This document shows positions 16,085-22,559 of a stretch of DNA of 23,909 bases, piece by piece. The notes beneath the pieces were generated by a model, which worked only from the letters and a program-made list of their open reading frames with translations, was not told where the DNA came from and searched no databases. Made by a program: the position numbers and the translations under genes. How positions within the stretch are numbered: position 1 is the first letter of the stretch; every line of letters starts with the position of its first letter. This stretch comes from a virus: the IMG/VR virus record IMGVR_UViG_3300021961_000633, positions 1 through 23,909 of that record; one strand, given 5' to 3'.

Positions 16085-16156
16085 ATGTGGACAACACCAT
16101 CAGCAACAGAAATGCGTTTTGGCTTTGAAGTAACTATGTACGTTATGAACAAGTAG
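16085..16156 (+). CDS. pqqA: PqqA-like coenzyme PQQ precursor peptide
   Basis: A 23-codon frame with a strong SD (AAGGAG at 16074-16079) ending TAG. It begins MWTTP and ends N-K, and holds the family core RFGFEVTMY, with E15 and Y19 in E-V-T-M-Y at exactly the positions of the Glu and Tyr that PqqE cross-links to build PQQ. Length, the Trp at position 2 and the core all match bacterial PqqA. It is antisense to the flanking leftward operon and no pqqB-E gene is in the window, so maturation would use host enzymes. Expected effect: more precursor for PQQ-dependent dehydrogenases such as methanol dehydrogenase. Identity by motif is strong; function is inference. Confidence 0.85.
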   Translation: MWTTPSATEMRFGFEVTMYVMNK

Positions 16157-16169
16157 TTATAAGCATGTT

Positions 16170-16197
16170 GGGGATGCTCCTAAAAAGGAACATCCTC
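16170..16197. other. Stem-loop between the PqqA-like gene and the convergent SSB-like gene
   Basis: GGATGCTCC (16172-16180) and GGAACATCC (16187-16195) pair as a 9-bp stem with one mismatch (C16177/A16190), extended by a G-T and a G-C pair, around the loop TAAAAA. The stop codon of the leftward SSB-like gene lies at its edge. Neither strand has a following T-run, so it is not a standard intrinsic terminator. It may still slow both convergent transcripts or protect RNA ends. Confidence 0.4.
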
Positions 16198-16410
16198 ATC
16201 TACTGCTGCTTGTTTAGGCTTAACATCACCATCTTTTAGCTGTACAGATCCACTAATAAACTTACCTTTAGCACTTTCTCTAATCCAGCCACTAATTCTA
16301 AATTCAATACCATCTACGTTAGCAATACCTGTGTAATCTGGTCTTTTAGGATTGTCTCCCTTATCATTCTTAAATAAAGTAAACGTGTTTGTGTTGTCAT
16401 ATTCTGCCAT
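16180..16410 (-). CDS. SSB-like protein with acidic DEDVPF tail
   Basis: 76 aa. TFTLFKNDKGDNPKRPDYTG, FRISGWIRES and GKFISGSVQLKD suggest a small OB-like beta barrel. The C-terminus ends DEDVPF, close to the DDDIPF tip that bacterial SSB uses to recruit repair and replication proteins. With ERF and YqaJ upstream in the same operon it probably binds single strands or docks host SSB partners. SD GGAAAATAAA. Much shorter than E. coli SSB (about 178 aa). Confidence 0.65.
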   Translation of the reverse strand: MAEYDNTNTFTLFKNDKGDNPKRPDYTGIANVDGIEFRISGWIRESAKGKFISGSVQLKDGDVKPKQAAVDEDVPF

Positions 16411-16411
16411 T

Positions 16412-16612
16412 TTATTTTCCTTGTGTTTTATAAAAATTTGCTACTGTGCTACCTGTAAAGTTATCAGGATTACGTTTAATTAACTGACCAATAACTTTAT
16501 CTAACTTTGCCATTTGCTTTTCTTGCTCTTCAATATCTAATGAATGAAATGTTTCTGCATGTAATCCACTAGAAGCCCTGATTAACATTTGCCTTTCTAT
16601 ATCATTAAACAT
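16412..16612 (-). CDS. Hypothetical 66-aa protein
   Basis: 66 aa, helical, start in a TAATG junction after YqaJ. Motifs seen: ERQMLIRASSGLHAETFHSL and DKVIGQLIKRNPDNFTG. It lies between the exonuclease and the SSB-like protein, so a recombination accessory role is plausible. No family is recognised. Confidence 0.55.
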   Translation of the reverse strand: MFNDIERQMLIRASSGLHAETFHSLDIEEQEKQMAKLDKVIGQLIKRNPDNFTGSTVANFYKTQGK

Positions 16613-17214
16613 TACTTAATCTCCTTAAGTTTATTTATGATTGTATCTACTTCTTCCAAGAATTGTTTTACTTCTGACTCAAGTTCTTTTTGATACACTG
16701 GGTCTGCTTCTATACGCTTTACAAATACCTGTAAATGCTCTGGGAACATAGGGTTGTAGCTCACAAAGTCACACCATTTACGACCTGTCACTAAAAGCTG
16801 AAACTGTACTTGAGGAACGTACTTACTTGGAATATCTTGTGTCATTAATGTTTCTGTATGCGTACTTCCCATAGGACATTTAATTTCAATAATCCCATCA
16901 TCGCCTACCATACCATCTGGACTAGCACCAGCTTCCAAAGTGGGATGCTTAACGAATCCCACTTCTTCCACTTCCCCGAATTGTTGCACATATCTATCTC
17001 TAGCAAATTGCTCTCTATCTATACCGTCTTGCATTGCTTGATTAATATATGTTTCTTGCCTTTCACCTGTAAGCCTTTCGCTTACTAGCTGAATTTTGTA
17101 GTTACGTCTAGATGCAGATTCACCACTCTTAATCTTTGCTAATACATCAGCTACACGACTGGCTGTAACCAAACCGAGCCTCGCTTGAAACCACTCTTCT
17201 GATCGTTGTTCCAT
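16612..17214 (-). CDS. YqaJ / lambda Exo-type exonuclease
   Basis: 200 aa. N-terminal RSEEWFQARLGLVTASRVA, E68 in GIDREQFARDRY, D100 in GASPDGMV and E110-x-K112 in IIEIKCP give the PD-(D/E)XK active site of the YqaJ viral recombinase family. QVQFQLLVTGRKWCDFVSY follows as usual. It resects duplex DNA 5' to 3' to load the annealase. It is coupled end to end (TAATG) with the ERF gene, the classical two-component recombination pair. Confidence 0.9.
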   Translation of the reverse strand: MEQRSEEWFQARLGLVTASRVADVLAKIKSGESASRRNYKIQLVSERLTGERQETYINQAMQDGIDREQFARDRYVQQFGEVEEVGFVKHPTLEAGASPDGMVGDDGIIEIKCPMGSTHTETLMTQDIPSKYVPQVQFQLLVTGRKWCDFVSYNPMFPEHLQVFVKRIEADPVYQKELESEVKQFLEEVDTIINKLKEIK

Positions 17215-17633
17215 TAGATAAAGTCCTCTGCTTTAGTATCTTTCATCTTGATAACTGCACCTGCACTAGCGTCAATAGCATCATGCTCTACAATCTCAAA
17301 GGCATTAGTCCATAAATATCTACGCAAGTAAGTTTGCACTGCACCTAAATTTTGAACGTCATGGCAACCTTTTAAAGCTGCACTTGACATAGGGCATTTA
17401 AACTCAATAAATTGTGTAACATCATCCATATCTGTAATAGTAAGAATTGCTATGTCTGTATAAAATGTTACTGTGCCACAGATACCCACCTCATTACAAA
17501 TCTCTTGAATAGTAGGTAAGAAATCACCTAACTCAAAATACTTGTATCCTGCAAATTTATTGTGACCAGATTTTTTAAGGTCTGCTGTTTGTAACTTTAA
17601 TCTTGCTTTCATTAATTTACTGTGTATGCTCAT
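17214..17633 (-). CDS. erf: ERF-family single-strand annealing protein
   Basis: 139 aa from the ATG at 17631-17633, which has GGGGAG (complement of 17640-17645) at good distance; this start gives the family N-terminus SIHSKLMKARLKLQ. A longer frame to 17726 exists but has no homology-like sequence and would overlap the upstream gene by 110 nt. Diagnostic parts: KSGHNKFAGYKYFELGDFLP, NLGAVQTYLRRYLW and FEIVEHDAIDA. It anneals complementary single strands produced by the YqaJ exonuclease. Overlaps the 65-aa gene by 17 nt. Confidence 0.85.
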   Translation of the reverse strand: MSIHSKLMKARLKLQTADLKKSGHNKFAGYKYFELGDFLPTIQEICNEVGICGTVTFYTDIAILTITDMDDVTQFIEFKCPMSSAALKGCHDVQNLGAVQTYLRRYLWTNAFEIVEHDAIDASAGAVIKMKDTKAEDFI

Positions 17634-17814
17634 CTTTTTCTCCCCTGTTACATAATTTAACGTCTCTAATACTTCTTTCTGATGTTGCTCCATCATTACT
17701 TGATCGTAATGTTGTTGTTGACTCATTTGCTTTCTCCCATTTGTCGTTATCTTCTTTAAGTTCTTTTACAAGATCAGCAAGAATAACTGATATATGTTTT
17801 AAAGAATGTGCCAT
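17617..17814 (-). CDS. Hypothetical 65-aa protein upstream of ERF
   Basis: 65 aa from the ATG at 17812-17814 with GGGG (complement of 17823-17826) as SD. Helical, charged N-terminal part (AHSLKHISVILADLVKELKE) and a Ser/Thr-rich, basic C-terminus. The frame continues past the SD of ERF and stops inside its start region. It overlaps the upstream 43-aa gene by 16 nt. No family is recognised. Confidence 0.5.
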   Translation of the reverse strand: MAHSLKHISVILADLVKELKEDNDKWEKANESTTTLRSSNDGATSERSIRDVKLCNRGEKDEHTQ

Positions 17815-17930
17815 AAAAAATATCCCCAAAATATTACTAAAAACCACTTTACCACATAATAGAACTTTTGTGTAAACTTTTTTTGTAGTCTGTCATTAGT
17901 GATAATTCTCATAAATTTATTTAAATTCAT
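17799..17930 (-). CDS. 43-aa membrane protein, first gene of the leftward operon
   Basis: ATG at 17928-17930 with AGGAG (complement of 17935-17939) six bases upstream, about 18 nt after the predicted transcript start. The N-terminal half is basic (MNLNKFMRIITNDRLQKKF). The second half is one aromatic membrane segment (FYYVVKWFLVIFWGYFLWHI). As the first leftward product it should be made very early. Small early phage membrane proteins often affect host membrane functions or exclude other phages, but nothing in the sequence fixes its role. Confidence 0.6.
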   Translation of the reverse strand: MNLNKFMRIITNDRLQKKFTQKFYYVVKWFLVIFWGYFLWHIL

Positions 17931-17954
17931 GTCTACTCCTAAACTTGAAAACAC

Positions 17955-17983
17955 ACTATACGCTTACTTTAATAAATTGTCAA
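17955..17983 (-). promoter_or_regulatory. Leftward early sigma70 promoter
   Basis: On the minus strand: TTGACA (17983-17978), 17-bp spacer, TATAGT (17960-17955). The start should fall near 17948, leaving a short leader to the SD of the 43-aa gene. It has the same -35, -10 and spacing as the divergent rightward promoter 45 bp away, so the pair is probably co-regulated. Confidence 0.8.
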
Positions 17984-18027
17984 CAAGTATTTTAATAGGG
18001 GAGGTATTTATCCGACTTTTATATTTA

Positions 18028-18056
18028 TTGACAAGATTTAAATTAGGTGTTATAGT
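18028..18056 (+). promoter_or_regulatory. Rightward early sigma70 promoter
   Basis: TTGACA (18028-18033), 17-bp spacer, TATAGT (18051-18056), with a start near 18063 and the SD AAGGAG at 18073-18078 of the Cro-like gene just after. It drives the replication operon. The 44 bp between the two -35 boxes would hold operators, but no convincing repeated site was found there. Confidence 0.85.
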
Positions 18057-18084
18057 CGCCATTCATTTCAATAAGGAGATTTAA

Positions 18085-18279
18085 ATGAACTTTACAGAGG
18101 CTGTAGCACACTTTAATAACTCAAGACGTAAGATGGCATATGCTTTAGATATATCTATTCAAGCTATTCAATATTGGGCTAAAGACCCAGCAAAAGATAT
18201 TCCAAAGAAGCGTGTAGAACAAATTGAAGAGATTTTAGTTAAGCGTAGACAATCTGAAACTATTCCTCAAGGAGAATAA
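18085..18279 (+). CDS. Cro/YdaS-like helix-turn-helix repressor
   Basis: 64 aa, SD AAGGAG. The N-terminal FTEAVAHFNNSRRKMAYALD and ISIQAIQYWAKD with IPKKRVEQIEEIL is a Cro-type HTH: the recognition helix is expected at ~24-35, and the Q-x-W-x-x-D stretch is typical of DicC/YdaS-like proteins. It is the first gene after the rightward early promoter, as cro is in lambda, and probably turns down both divergent promoters. No CI-type repressor or integrase is present in the window. Confidence 0.8.
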   Translation: MNFTEAVAHFNNSRRKMAYALDISIQAIQYWAKDPAKDIPKKRVEQIEEILVKRRQSETIPQGE

Positions 18280-18280
18280 T

Positions 18281-18451
18281 ATGACATCAAGAGAAGCATT
18301 ATTATCAGCAAAATACGCATTAATTAAAATTCATACTATTTTAGAATTAGCAGATGGGCATACTAACAATGGTGGTTTGGAACTAACAGAACCAGAATGG
18401 GAAGGTATTTATGATGCTATAAGAGATGGATTGGGTGGGGAAGATGTATAA
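18281..18451 (+). CDS. Hypothetical 56-aa protein
   Basis: SD AAGGAG (18269-18274), ATG at 18281, TAA at 18449-18451. Helical N-terminus (SREALLSAKYALIKIHTILE) and an acidic end (DGLGGEDV). Overlaps the replication protein gene by 8 nt. No family is recognised. It sits between cro-like and O-like genes. Confidence 0.6.
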   Translation: MTSREALLSAKYALIKIHTILELADGHTNNGGLELTEPEWEGIYDAIRDGLGGEDV

Positions 18452-19055
18452 AATTAAAAACTGGGAAAAGTTTAATTTATACAATGTTTCTAATCCAAAA
18501 TATCGTAAAGAAATGACTTGGTTTAAAATTTATGGTAGAGATATTTTAAATAATTTAGATTGGTTTACACTTACTTCTGACCAAAAATCAACACTTTTTG
18601 AATTATGGTGTTTAGCTAGTCAAGATGAAGGTAAATTACCTAGTGTTGATATTATAGCATTTAGACTTCGAAAAGATAAAGACTATATAATCAATGCTTT
18701 AGAAACTTTAAAGGATTGGCTCTGCCCTTTGTCTACCCAAAGTCTAGACATTGTCTGCCCATCGGATGCCCTAGATAAGATAAGAGAAGATAAGATAATA
18801 TCTATTGTGCGATTTGAAGAGTTTTGGAAAGAGTATCCAGTCAATAGAAAAGTAGGTAAAAAACCTTGTATGGAAAAATGGGGTAGCAAGGGGTTGGATA
18901 AAATTGCAGAAAAGATTATTAATCATGTAAAAACTATGAAACAAAGTAAATCATGGAAAGAAGGATTTAACCCAGCACCATTAACATACATTAACCAAGA
19001 GAGATGGGAAGATGATAATACACCTAAACGAAATGTATGGGATAACGCATTATGA
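18444..19055 (+). CDS. Replication initiation / helicase-loader protein (O-like, DnaD-type)
   Basis: 203 aa from the ATG at 18444 (GGGG upstream). The N-terminal domain has WFKIYGRDILNNLDWFTLTS and LFELWCLASQDEGKLP with an RLRKD recognition-like segment, matching phage replisome organiser winged helices. A short linker leads to FEEFWKEYPVNRKVGKKPC and FNPAPLTYINQERWED, the usual C-terminal helicase-contact motif. It should bind the origin and load the helicase encoded next (ATGA overlap). An origin is often inside such genes, but I found no clear iteron set here. Confidence 0.75.
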   Translation: MYKIKNWEKFNLYNVSNPKYRKEMTWFKIYGRDILNNLDWFTLTSDQKSTLFELWCLASQDEGKLPSVDIIAFRLRKDKDYIINALETLKDWLCPLSTQSLDIVCPSDALDKIREDKIISIVRFEEFWKEYPVNRKVGKKPCMEKWGSKGLDKIAEKIINHVKTMKQSKSWKEGFNPAPLTYINQERWEDDNTPKRNVWDNAL

Positions 19056-19972
19056 ATTTAGGTGATGCTATGGAGTCACTAACGGTTAGTCAGTCCGTCA
19101 TTACTGACTACTATCAACAAAAGGAATATGCTTATGCAGAGTTTAAGGTTAAGGATACGTCTGTATTTACTGACGATGTCTTGCGATATTTTAATACTGA
19201 AATACATAGTGGGAAAACATTGGGGTTTATTAAAACGGAAGATGGGTTTAGGGTAAGACCAAGTGAGCTGACTGTGTTGACAGGTGTATCAGGTCATGGT
19301 AAGTCTATGTGGCTATCACAAGTCATATTGTCTTTAATGACACAAGGAACAAAGTGTTTAGTAAGTTCGTTAGAGATGAGACCTGTGTTGACATTGGCTC
19401 GCATGATTACACAGACTTTAGGCTCACCAGAACCGACAGATGAATTCATAACTAAATTTTGTGAACGTGCAAAAGACAAGTTATATATCTACGATCAGAC
19501 TGGTTCAACATCTAGTGAAGACATGATTGCTACATTGTATTGGGGTAAACACATTTTAGGTGTAGAAGTATTTGTGATTGACTCATTGATGAAAATGTCA
19601 GACATCTCTGAAGACAATTACGAGAAGCAAAAGTTGTTTATAGATAGGCTTGCTGTCACTTGCAGAGACTTGGAGATTCATGTATTCTTGGTAGCACATA
19701 CAAGAAAGATGGCAGACGAATCAGAGATTCCAGATGCTACTCACATATTAGGATCGAGCCATATACGAAACTTATGCGATAACATAATTTGTGTGTGGAG
19801 AAACAGAAACAAAGAACGTGATGTAGAAAACAATGAGAAGACGGAAGATGAATTAAAGAAGATACCAGACGCTATGGTGTTTGTTCAGAAGCAACGTAAT
19901 TATCAGTTTGAGGGTAAGTTTAGTTTTTGGTTTGACCCTAAAGGATTAAAATACAAAGAGTCACCACGATGA
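19052..19972 (+). CDS. DnaB-like replicative helicase (RecA-fold, no primase)
   Basis: 306 aa. Walker A GVSGHGKS (residues 78-85), Walker B VFVIDSL (173-179), the sensor strand VFLVAHTRK (211-219) and a basic FVQKQRN finger region (277-283) are in DnaB-family order. It lacks the DnaB N-terminal domain and any primase zinc motif, so priming should come from the host. ATGA-coupled to both neighbours. With no DNA polymerase in the window the replisome is likely host-based. Confidence 0.9.
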   Translation: MNLGDAMESLTVSQSVITDYYQQKEYAYAEFKVKDTSVFTDDVLRYFNTEIHSGKTLGFIKTEDGFRVRPSELTVLTGVSGHGKSMWLSQVILSLMTQGTKCLVSSLEMRPVLTLARMITQTLGSPEPTDEFITKFCERAKDKLYIYDQTGSTSSEDMIATLYWGKHILGVEVFVIDSLMKMSDISEDNYEKQKLFIDRLAVTCRDLEIHVFLVAHTRKMADESEIPDATHILGSSHIRNLCDNIICVWRNRNKERDVENNEKTEDELKKIPDAMVFVQKQRNYQFEGKFSFWFDPKGLKYKESPR

Positions 19973-20139
19973 CAATAAATGATTTTATAAAAGAATGTAA
20001 AAAATTGTTTGGTGATGACATTGCTTACAAAGCCACATCTAATGACGGTGTGACTTTTAAATCTAAAGGATGGAAGGATGAATATGATTCGATTCGTTTT
20101 GACGAAATACAATTACGAAAACTTGATAACAAAAATTAA
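19969..20139 (+). CDS. Hypothetical 56-aa protein
   Basis: ATG at 19969 in the ATGA junction with the helicase, TAA at 20137-20139. Sequence parts INDFIKECKKLFGDD and WKDEYDSIRFDEIQL give a small mixed helix/beta protein. The last 56 nt overlap the NinB-like gene in a different frame. It supplies that gene's SD. No family recognised. Confidence 0.55.
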   Translation: MTINDFIKECKKLFGDDIAYKATSNDGVTFKSKGWKDEYDSIRFDEIQLRKLDNKN

Positions 20140-20440
20140 GGCTCTTGATTTAACTAAAAGATGGCGTGTAAACATTAGCGAGGAAAAAGTTGTGAGGTCA
20201 CTTGAACAGAACGAAAGACTTTGGTCGTTGTATGGTTCAGTTGCTAACTATACAGGTGAAGACCCAACCACTATTCATGAGTTAATGGGTTATAAGTTTC
20301 TTCGATATCAAACTGAAATTGCTGGCAATCCAGTTGAGTTGGTGAAGTCTACTACTAAACTTACTACTAAAGAAATGACAGAGTATCAAGAACATATTGA
20401 GCAATGGGCTAGTCAGTTAGGTTGGAGTTGGGAATTATGA
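20084..20440 (+). CDS. ninB: NinB-like recombination protein
   Basis: 118 aa from the ATG at 20084 with GGA five bases upstream; an ATG two codons earlier at 20078 is also possible. RWRVNISEEKVVRSLEQNERLWSL and the later PVELVKSTTKLTTKEMTEY match the NinB (Orf) family, which binds single-stranded DNA and SSB and helps RecA-like loading. This matches the SSB-tail protein in the leftward operon. It is part of the nin-like region downstream of replication genes. Confidence 0.8.
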   Translation: MIRFVLTKYNYENLITKIKALDLTKRWRVNISEEKVVRSLEQNERLWSLYGSVANYTGEDPTTIHELMGYKFLRYQTEIAGNPVELVKSTTKLTTKEMTEYQEHIEQWASQLGWSWEL

Positions 20441-20535
20441 GACAACCAATCATTGATGGCATAGTTATATTTTGCATCGTATGGTTTATTGGTGGTGTTG
20501 CTAAACTCATTAGGTATTTTTATGAATTATCGTAG
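20437..20535 (+). CDS. 32-aa membrane microprotein
   Basis: ATG in an ATGA junction with ninB, TAG at 20533-20535. One membrane segment (GIVIFCIVWFIGGVAKL) with a basic tail. The last 14 nt overlap the YbcO-like gene. Too short for a family call. The coupling on both sides supports translation. Confidence 0.45.
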   Translation: MRQPIIDGIVIFCIVWFIGGVAKLIRYFYELS

Positions 20536-20812
20536 CAAGAAATTGTTAGAAGCGGTTCGTGAGTTTCCTTGTGCTATGTGTGGCAGACAAGACGGAACAG
20601 TTTGTGCAGGTCATTCTAATCAACAGCGTGATGGTAAAGGCACAGGTATCAAGGCTCATGATTATAGAATCGCTAGTCTTTGTTATCAATGTCATGATAT
20701 GATAGACAACAACAAAGAGTTAGACAGAGCAGAAAGAATTGAAGCATGGGAGCAGGCTCATCGTAAAACTGTGGGTTGGTTATTTGATAGAGGGGTAATT
20801 AAAATTGGGTAA
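20522..20812 (+). CDS. YbcO-like (DUF1364) zinc-dependent nuclease
   Basis: 96 aa from the ATG at 20522; the frame is open to 20489 but only this start matches the family. MNYRSKKLLEAVREFPC, CAGHSNQQRDGKG, GIKAHDYRIASLCYQCH and the WEQAH end match the YbcO family. C17/C20 and C54/C57 with H58 should bind zinc. Related Rap/NinG-type enzymes resolve recombination junctions. Its place after ninB repeats the lambda nin order. Confidence 0.8.
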   Translation: MNYRSKKLLEAVREFPCAMCGRQDGTVCAGHSNQQRDGKGTGIKAHDYRIASLCYQCHDMIDNNKELDRAERIEAWEQAHRKTVGWLFDRGVIKIG

Positions 20813-20987
20813 AGGTTCTGGAAGAAGACCATTGTTAATTTCTGAACAAGAAGCAGAAGACAACTGGAATAAAATATTTAAAAAAAATTACGAATACGAA
20901 TTAAACAAGTCTACAGGTGAAGTAGAAAAACGTTTTATAGATGGCATATCTAAACCTAATAGCGAGCAGTTTAATAATGTCAAATAA
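20805..20987 (+). CDS. Small basic protein of the MGxGSxxRP type
   Basis: 60 aa with a TTG start at 20805 and AGGGG nine bases before. N-terminus GKGSGRRPLLISEQEAEDNW is a common opening of small phage early proteins; the remainder is charged. Function unknown. Overlaps the YbcO-like gene by 8 nt and the methyltransferase start by 11 nt. Confidence 0.55.
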   Translation: MGKGSGRRPLLISEQEAEDNWNKIFKKNYEYELNKSTGEVEKRFIDGISKPNSEQFNNVK

Positions 20988-21576
20988 AGATTGGACTGGA
21001 AATAGTGTTGCGTATTCTAAAACATTGGGAGCAAGCAGTCACGCTAACCATGAAAGAGAAGCCAATGATTATTATGCTACAGAACCTAAAGCTGTTAGAT
21101 TGTTTCTTGAAATAGAAAAATTTGAAGGCAAGATTTGGGAGTGTGCTTGTGGTGAAGGTAGTTTATCCAATGAAATGAAATCACTTGGGTATGATGTTTA
21201 CAGTTCTGATTTAGTTGATAGAGGTTATGGTGAAGTAAAAGACTTTCTTTCTATAGAAAATAATCAACAAATAAATATGAATATTATTACTAACCCACCA
21301 TACAAATATGCTAACGATTTTATTGTAAAGTCTTTATCTATTATGAAACATGGTAAAAAGTTAGCATTATTTTTACCCATAAGATATTTAGAAGGCAAAG
21401 CTCGCAAAAAGATATTTAAAGAAAATCCACCTAAAATTATTTATGTAAGCAGCAGTAGATTAATATGTGCAATTAATGGTGAATTCCATAAACAAAAAGG
21501 TTCAGCAGTTTCTTATGCTTGGTTCGTATGGGAAAAAGGCTATCAAGGTTCAACAACTATAGATTGGTTTAATTAA
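20977..21576 (+). CDS. DNA N6-adenine methyltransferase (NPPY type)
   Basis: 199 aa from the ATG at 20977. DYYATEP (31-37), motif I ECACGEGSLSNEM (56-68), an acidic motif II (SSDL, 77-80) and the catalytic motif IV TNPPY (105-109) are present in that order, as in phage Dam-like enzymes. No target-recognition domain is distinct, so the target site cannot be read. It may protect phage DNA from restriction. Overlaps the next gene by one base (TAATG). Confidence 0.85.
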   Translation: MSNKDWTGNSVAYSKTLGASSHANHEREANDYYATEPKAVRLFLEIEKFEGKIWECACGEGSLSNEMKSLGYDVYSSDLVDRGYGEVKDFLSIENNQQINMNIITNPPYKYANDFIVKSLSIMKHGKKLALFLPIRYLEGKARKKIFKENPPKIIYVSSSRLICAINGEFHKQKGSAVSYAWFVWEKGYQGSTTIDWFN

Positions 21577-21890
21577 TGGCAACTAGCCCAACGCAGTTAA
21601 GCCTTAAGAAGTTAAGAGCAGATGGATATTTAGTATCAATTACAGAAAAATTTAATCATTTCTGTAAGATAAGACAAGACATGTGGGGTTGGTGTGATCT
21701 CCTTGCTATAAAAGAAGATGAAGTGTTAGCAGTTCAAACTACAAGTTATACAAATATATCTGCAAGAGTTAAAAAAATTGCTGATAGCGATACTATAGGA
21801 ATAGTAAGAAAAGCTAACATAAAAGTCAACGTGCATGGTTGGCATAAGGTTGGCAGTCGTTGGGAGTGTAAAGTAGTTGATGTATCATAA
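21576..21890 (+). CDS. PD-(D/E)XK-like protein, possible resolvase relative
   Basis: 104 aa. KKLRADGYLVSITEKFNHF, then RQDMWGWCDLLAI and VLAVQTTSYTN, follow the archaeal-resolvase/VRR-NUC-like pattern of G-x-D followed by a strand with the ExK position. Here the strand reads VQTT, so the usual ExK is altered and activity is uncertain. Common in phage nin-like regions. TAATG-coupled to the methyltransferase. Confidence 0.6.
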   Translation: MATSPTQLSLKKLRADGYLVSITEKFNHFCKIRQDMWGWCDLLAIKEDEVLAVQTTSYTNISARVKKIADSDTIGIVRKANIKVNVHGWHKVGSRWECKVVDVS

Positions 21891-21898
21891 GGAAAAAT

Positions 21899-22246
21899 AT
21901 GGAAGCTAAAGTTAGAGAATATAACGTTAAAGGTCGTTTAGTTCATATAGAAAAAATGCGTAATTTAATTTTAGATGCGTTAGGTGATAAGTCTTTAACT
22001 ATTGCAGAGTTATCTGAAGAAATGGGTATGGAACACAGAAAGATTCAATACATTGTATTAAACATGAAAAATTTAGGTATGTTAAATTCAACAGAACGTG
22101 AACAACAAGGACAAAAGAAAATATACAGATACTTTAAACCTAAAGTTAATTTATTACAAAACATATTTCACCCTATGCCAGACTTTAGCGACAGGATCAA
22201 AGGCATTTATATTCACACTGAAGAGGAAGCTAATGCACATAGATAG
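21899..22246 (+). CDS. Winged-helix DNA-binding protein
   Basis: 115 aa, SD AAGGA. Residues ~17-75 form a winged helix: KMRNLILDALGDKSLTIAEL, SEEMGMEHRKIQYIVLNMKN, then a wing with KKIYRYF. The C-terminus is acidic. It may regulate late or early genes; no target is evident. Overlaps the Q-like gene by 14 nt. Confidence 0.65.
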   Translation: MEAKVREYNVKGRLVHIEKMRNLILDALGDKSLTIAELSEEMGMEHRKIQYIVLNMKNLGMLNSTEREQQGQKKIYRYFKPKVNLLQNIFHPMPDFSDRIKGIYIHTEEEANAHR

Positions 22247-22559
22247 GCTTAAACAGATTTTAGATGATTGGGCTAGATGGATGCACGCACCTAGCACTAA
22301 ATTAGGTTATCCAAGCAAGTCATTGGGCATGATTAGTGGTGGCGAGTCTACTAGCGATGCGTTTGAAGACATGGTGTCAGAGATGGATATAACCAATGTC
22401 AGAACCATTGATGCAATTATAAGCAGTTTGCCCAAACATCAGAAAGATGCAGTATACGCTAGATACTTAAAGACATTTAAATACGATGACTATGAGTATC
22501 AATTAGGGCTTGCCTTTGACAACATGCTATCTATGGCTTCTAGGCGTATAGTCGCTTGA
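22233..22559 (+). CDS. Q-like late antitermination protein
   Basis: 108 aa from the ATG at 22233, SD AGAGGAAG. WARWMHAPSTKLGYPSKS, then a sigma-like helical half with IDAIISSLPKHQKDAVYARY and an aromatic-basic end, match small phage antitermination Q / RinA-like proteins. The strongest support is the place: a consensus promoter overlaps its last codons and an intrinsic terminator follows closely, as with lambda Q, pR' and tR'. Confidence 0.6.
   Translation: MHIDRLKQILDDWARWMHAPSTKLGYPSKSLGMISGGESTSDAFEDMVSEMDITNVRTIDAIISSLPKHQKDAVYARYLKTFKYDDYEYQLGLAFDNMLSMASRRIVA

Noticed and set aside
16170-16197. Stem-loop as an intrinsic terminator
   Set aside because: No T-run on either strand; kept only as a stem-loop.
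17634-17726. Longer ERF start (31 extra residues)
   Set aside because: The inner ATG has a GGGGAG SD and the family N-terminus; the extension overlaps the 65-aa gene.
17603-17875. 90-aa plus-strand ORF and the 61-aa ORF at 17899-18084
   Set aside because: They run against the leftward genes or across the divergent promoters, without SDs.
19274-19400. TTGACA boxes inside the helicase gene
   Set aside because: No -10 at proper spacing; chance occurrences in AT-rich coding DNA.
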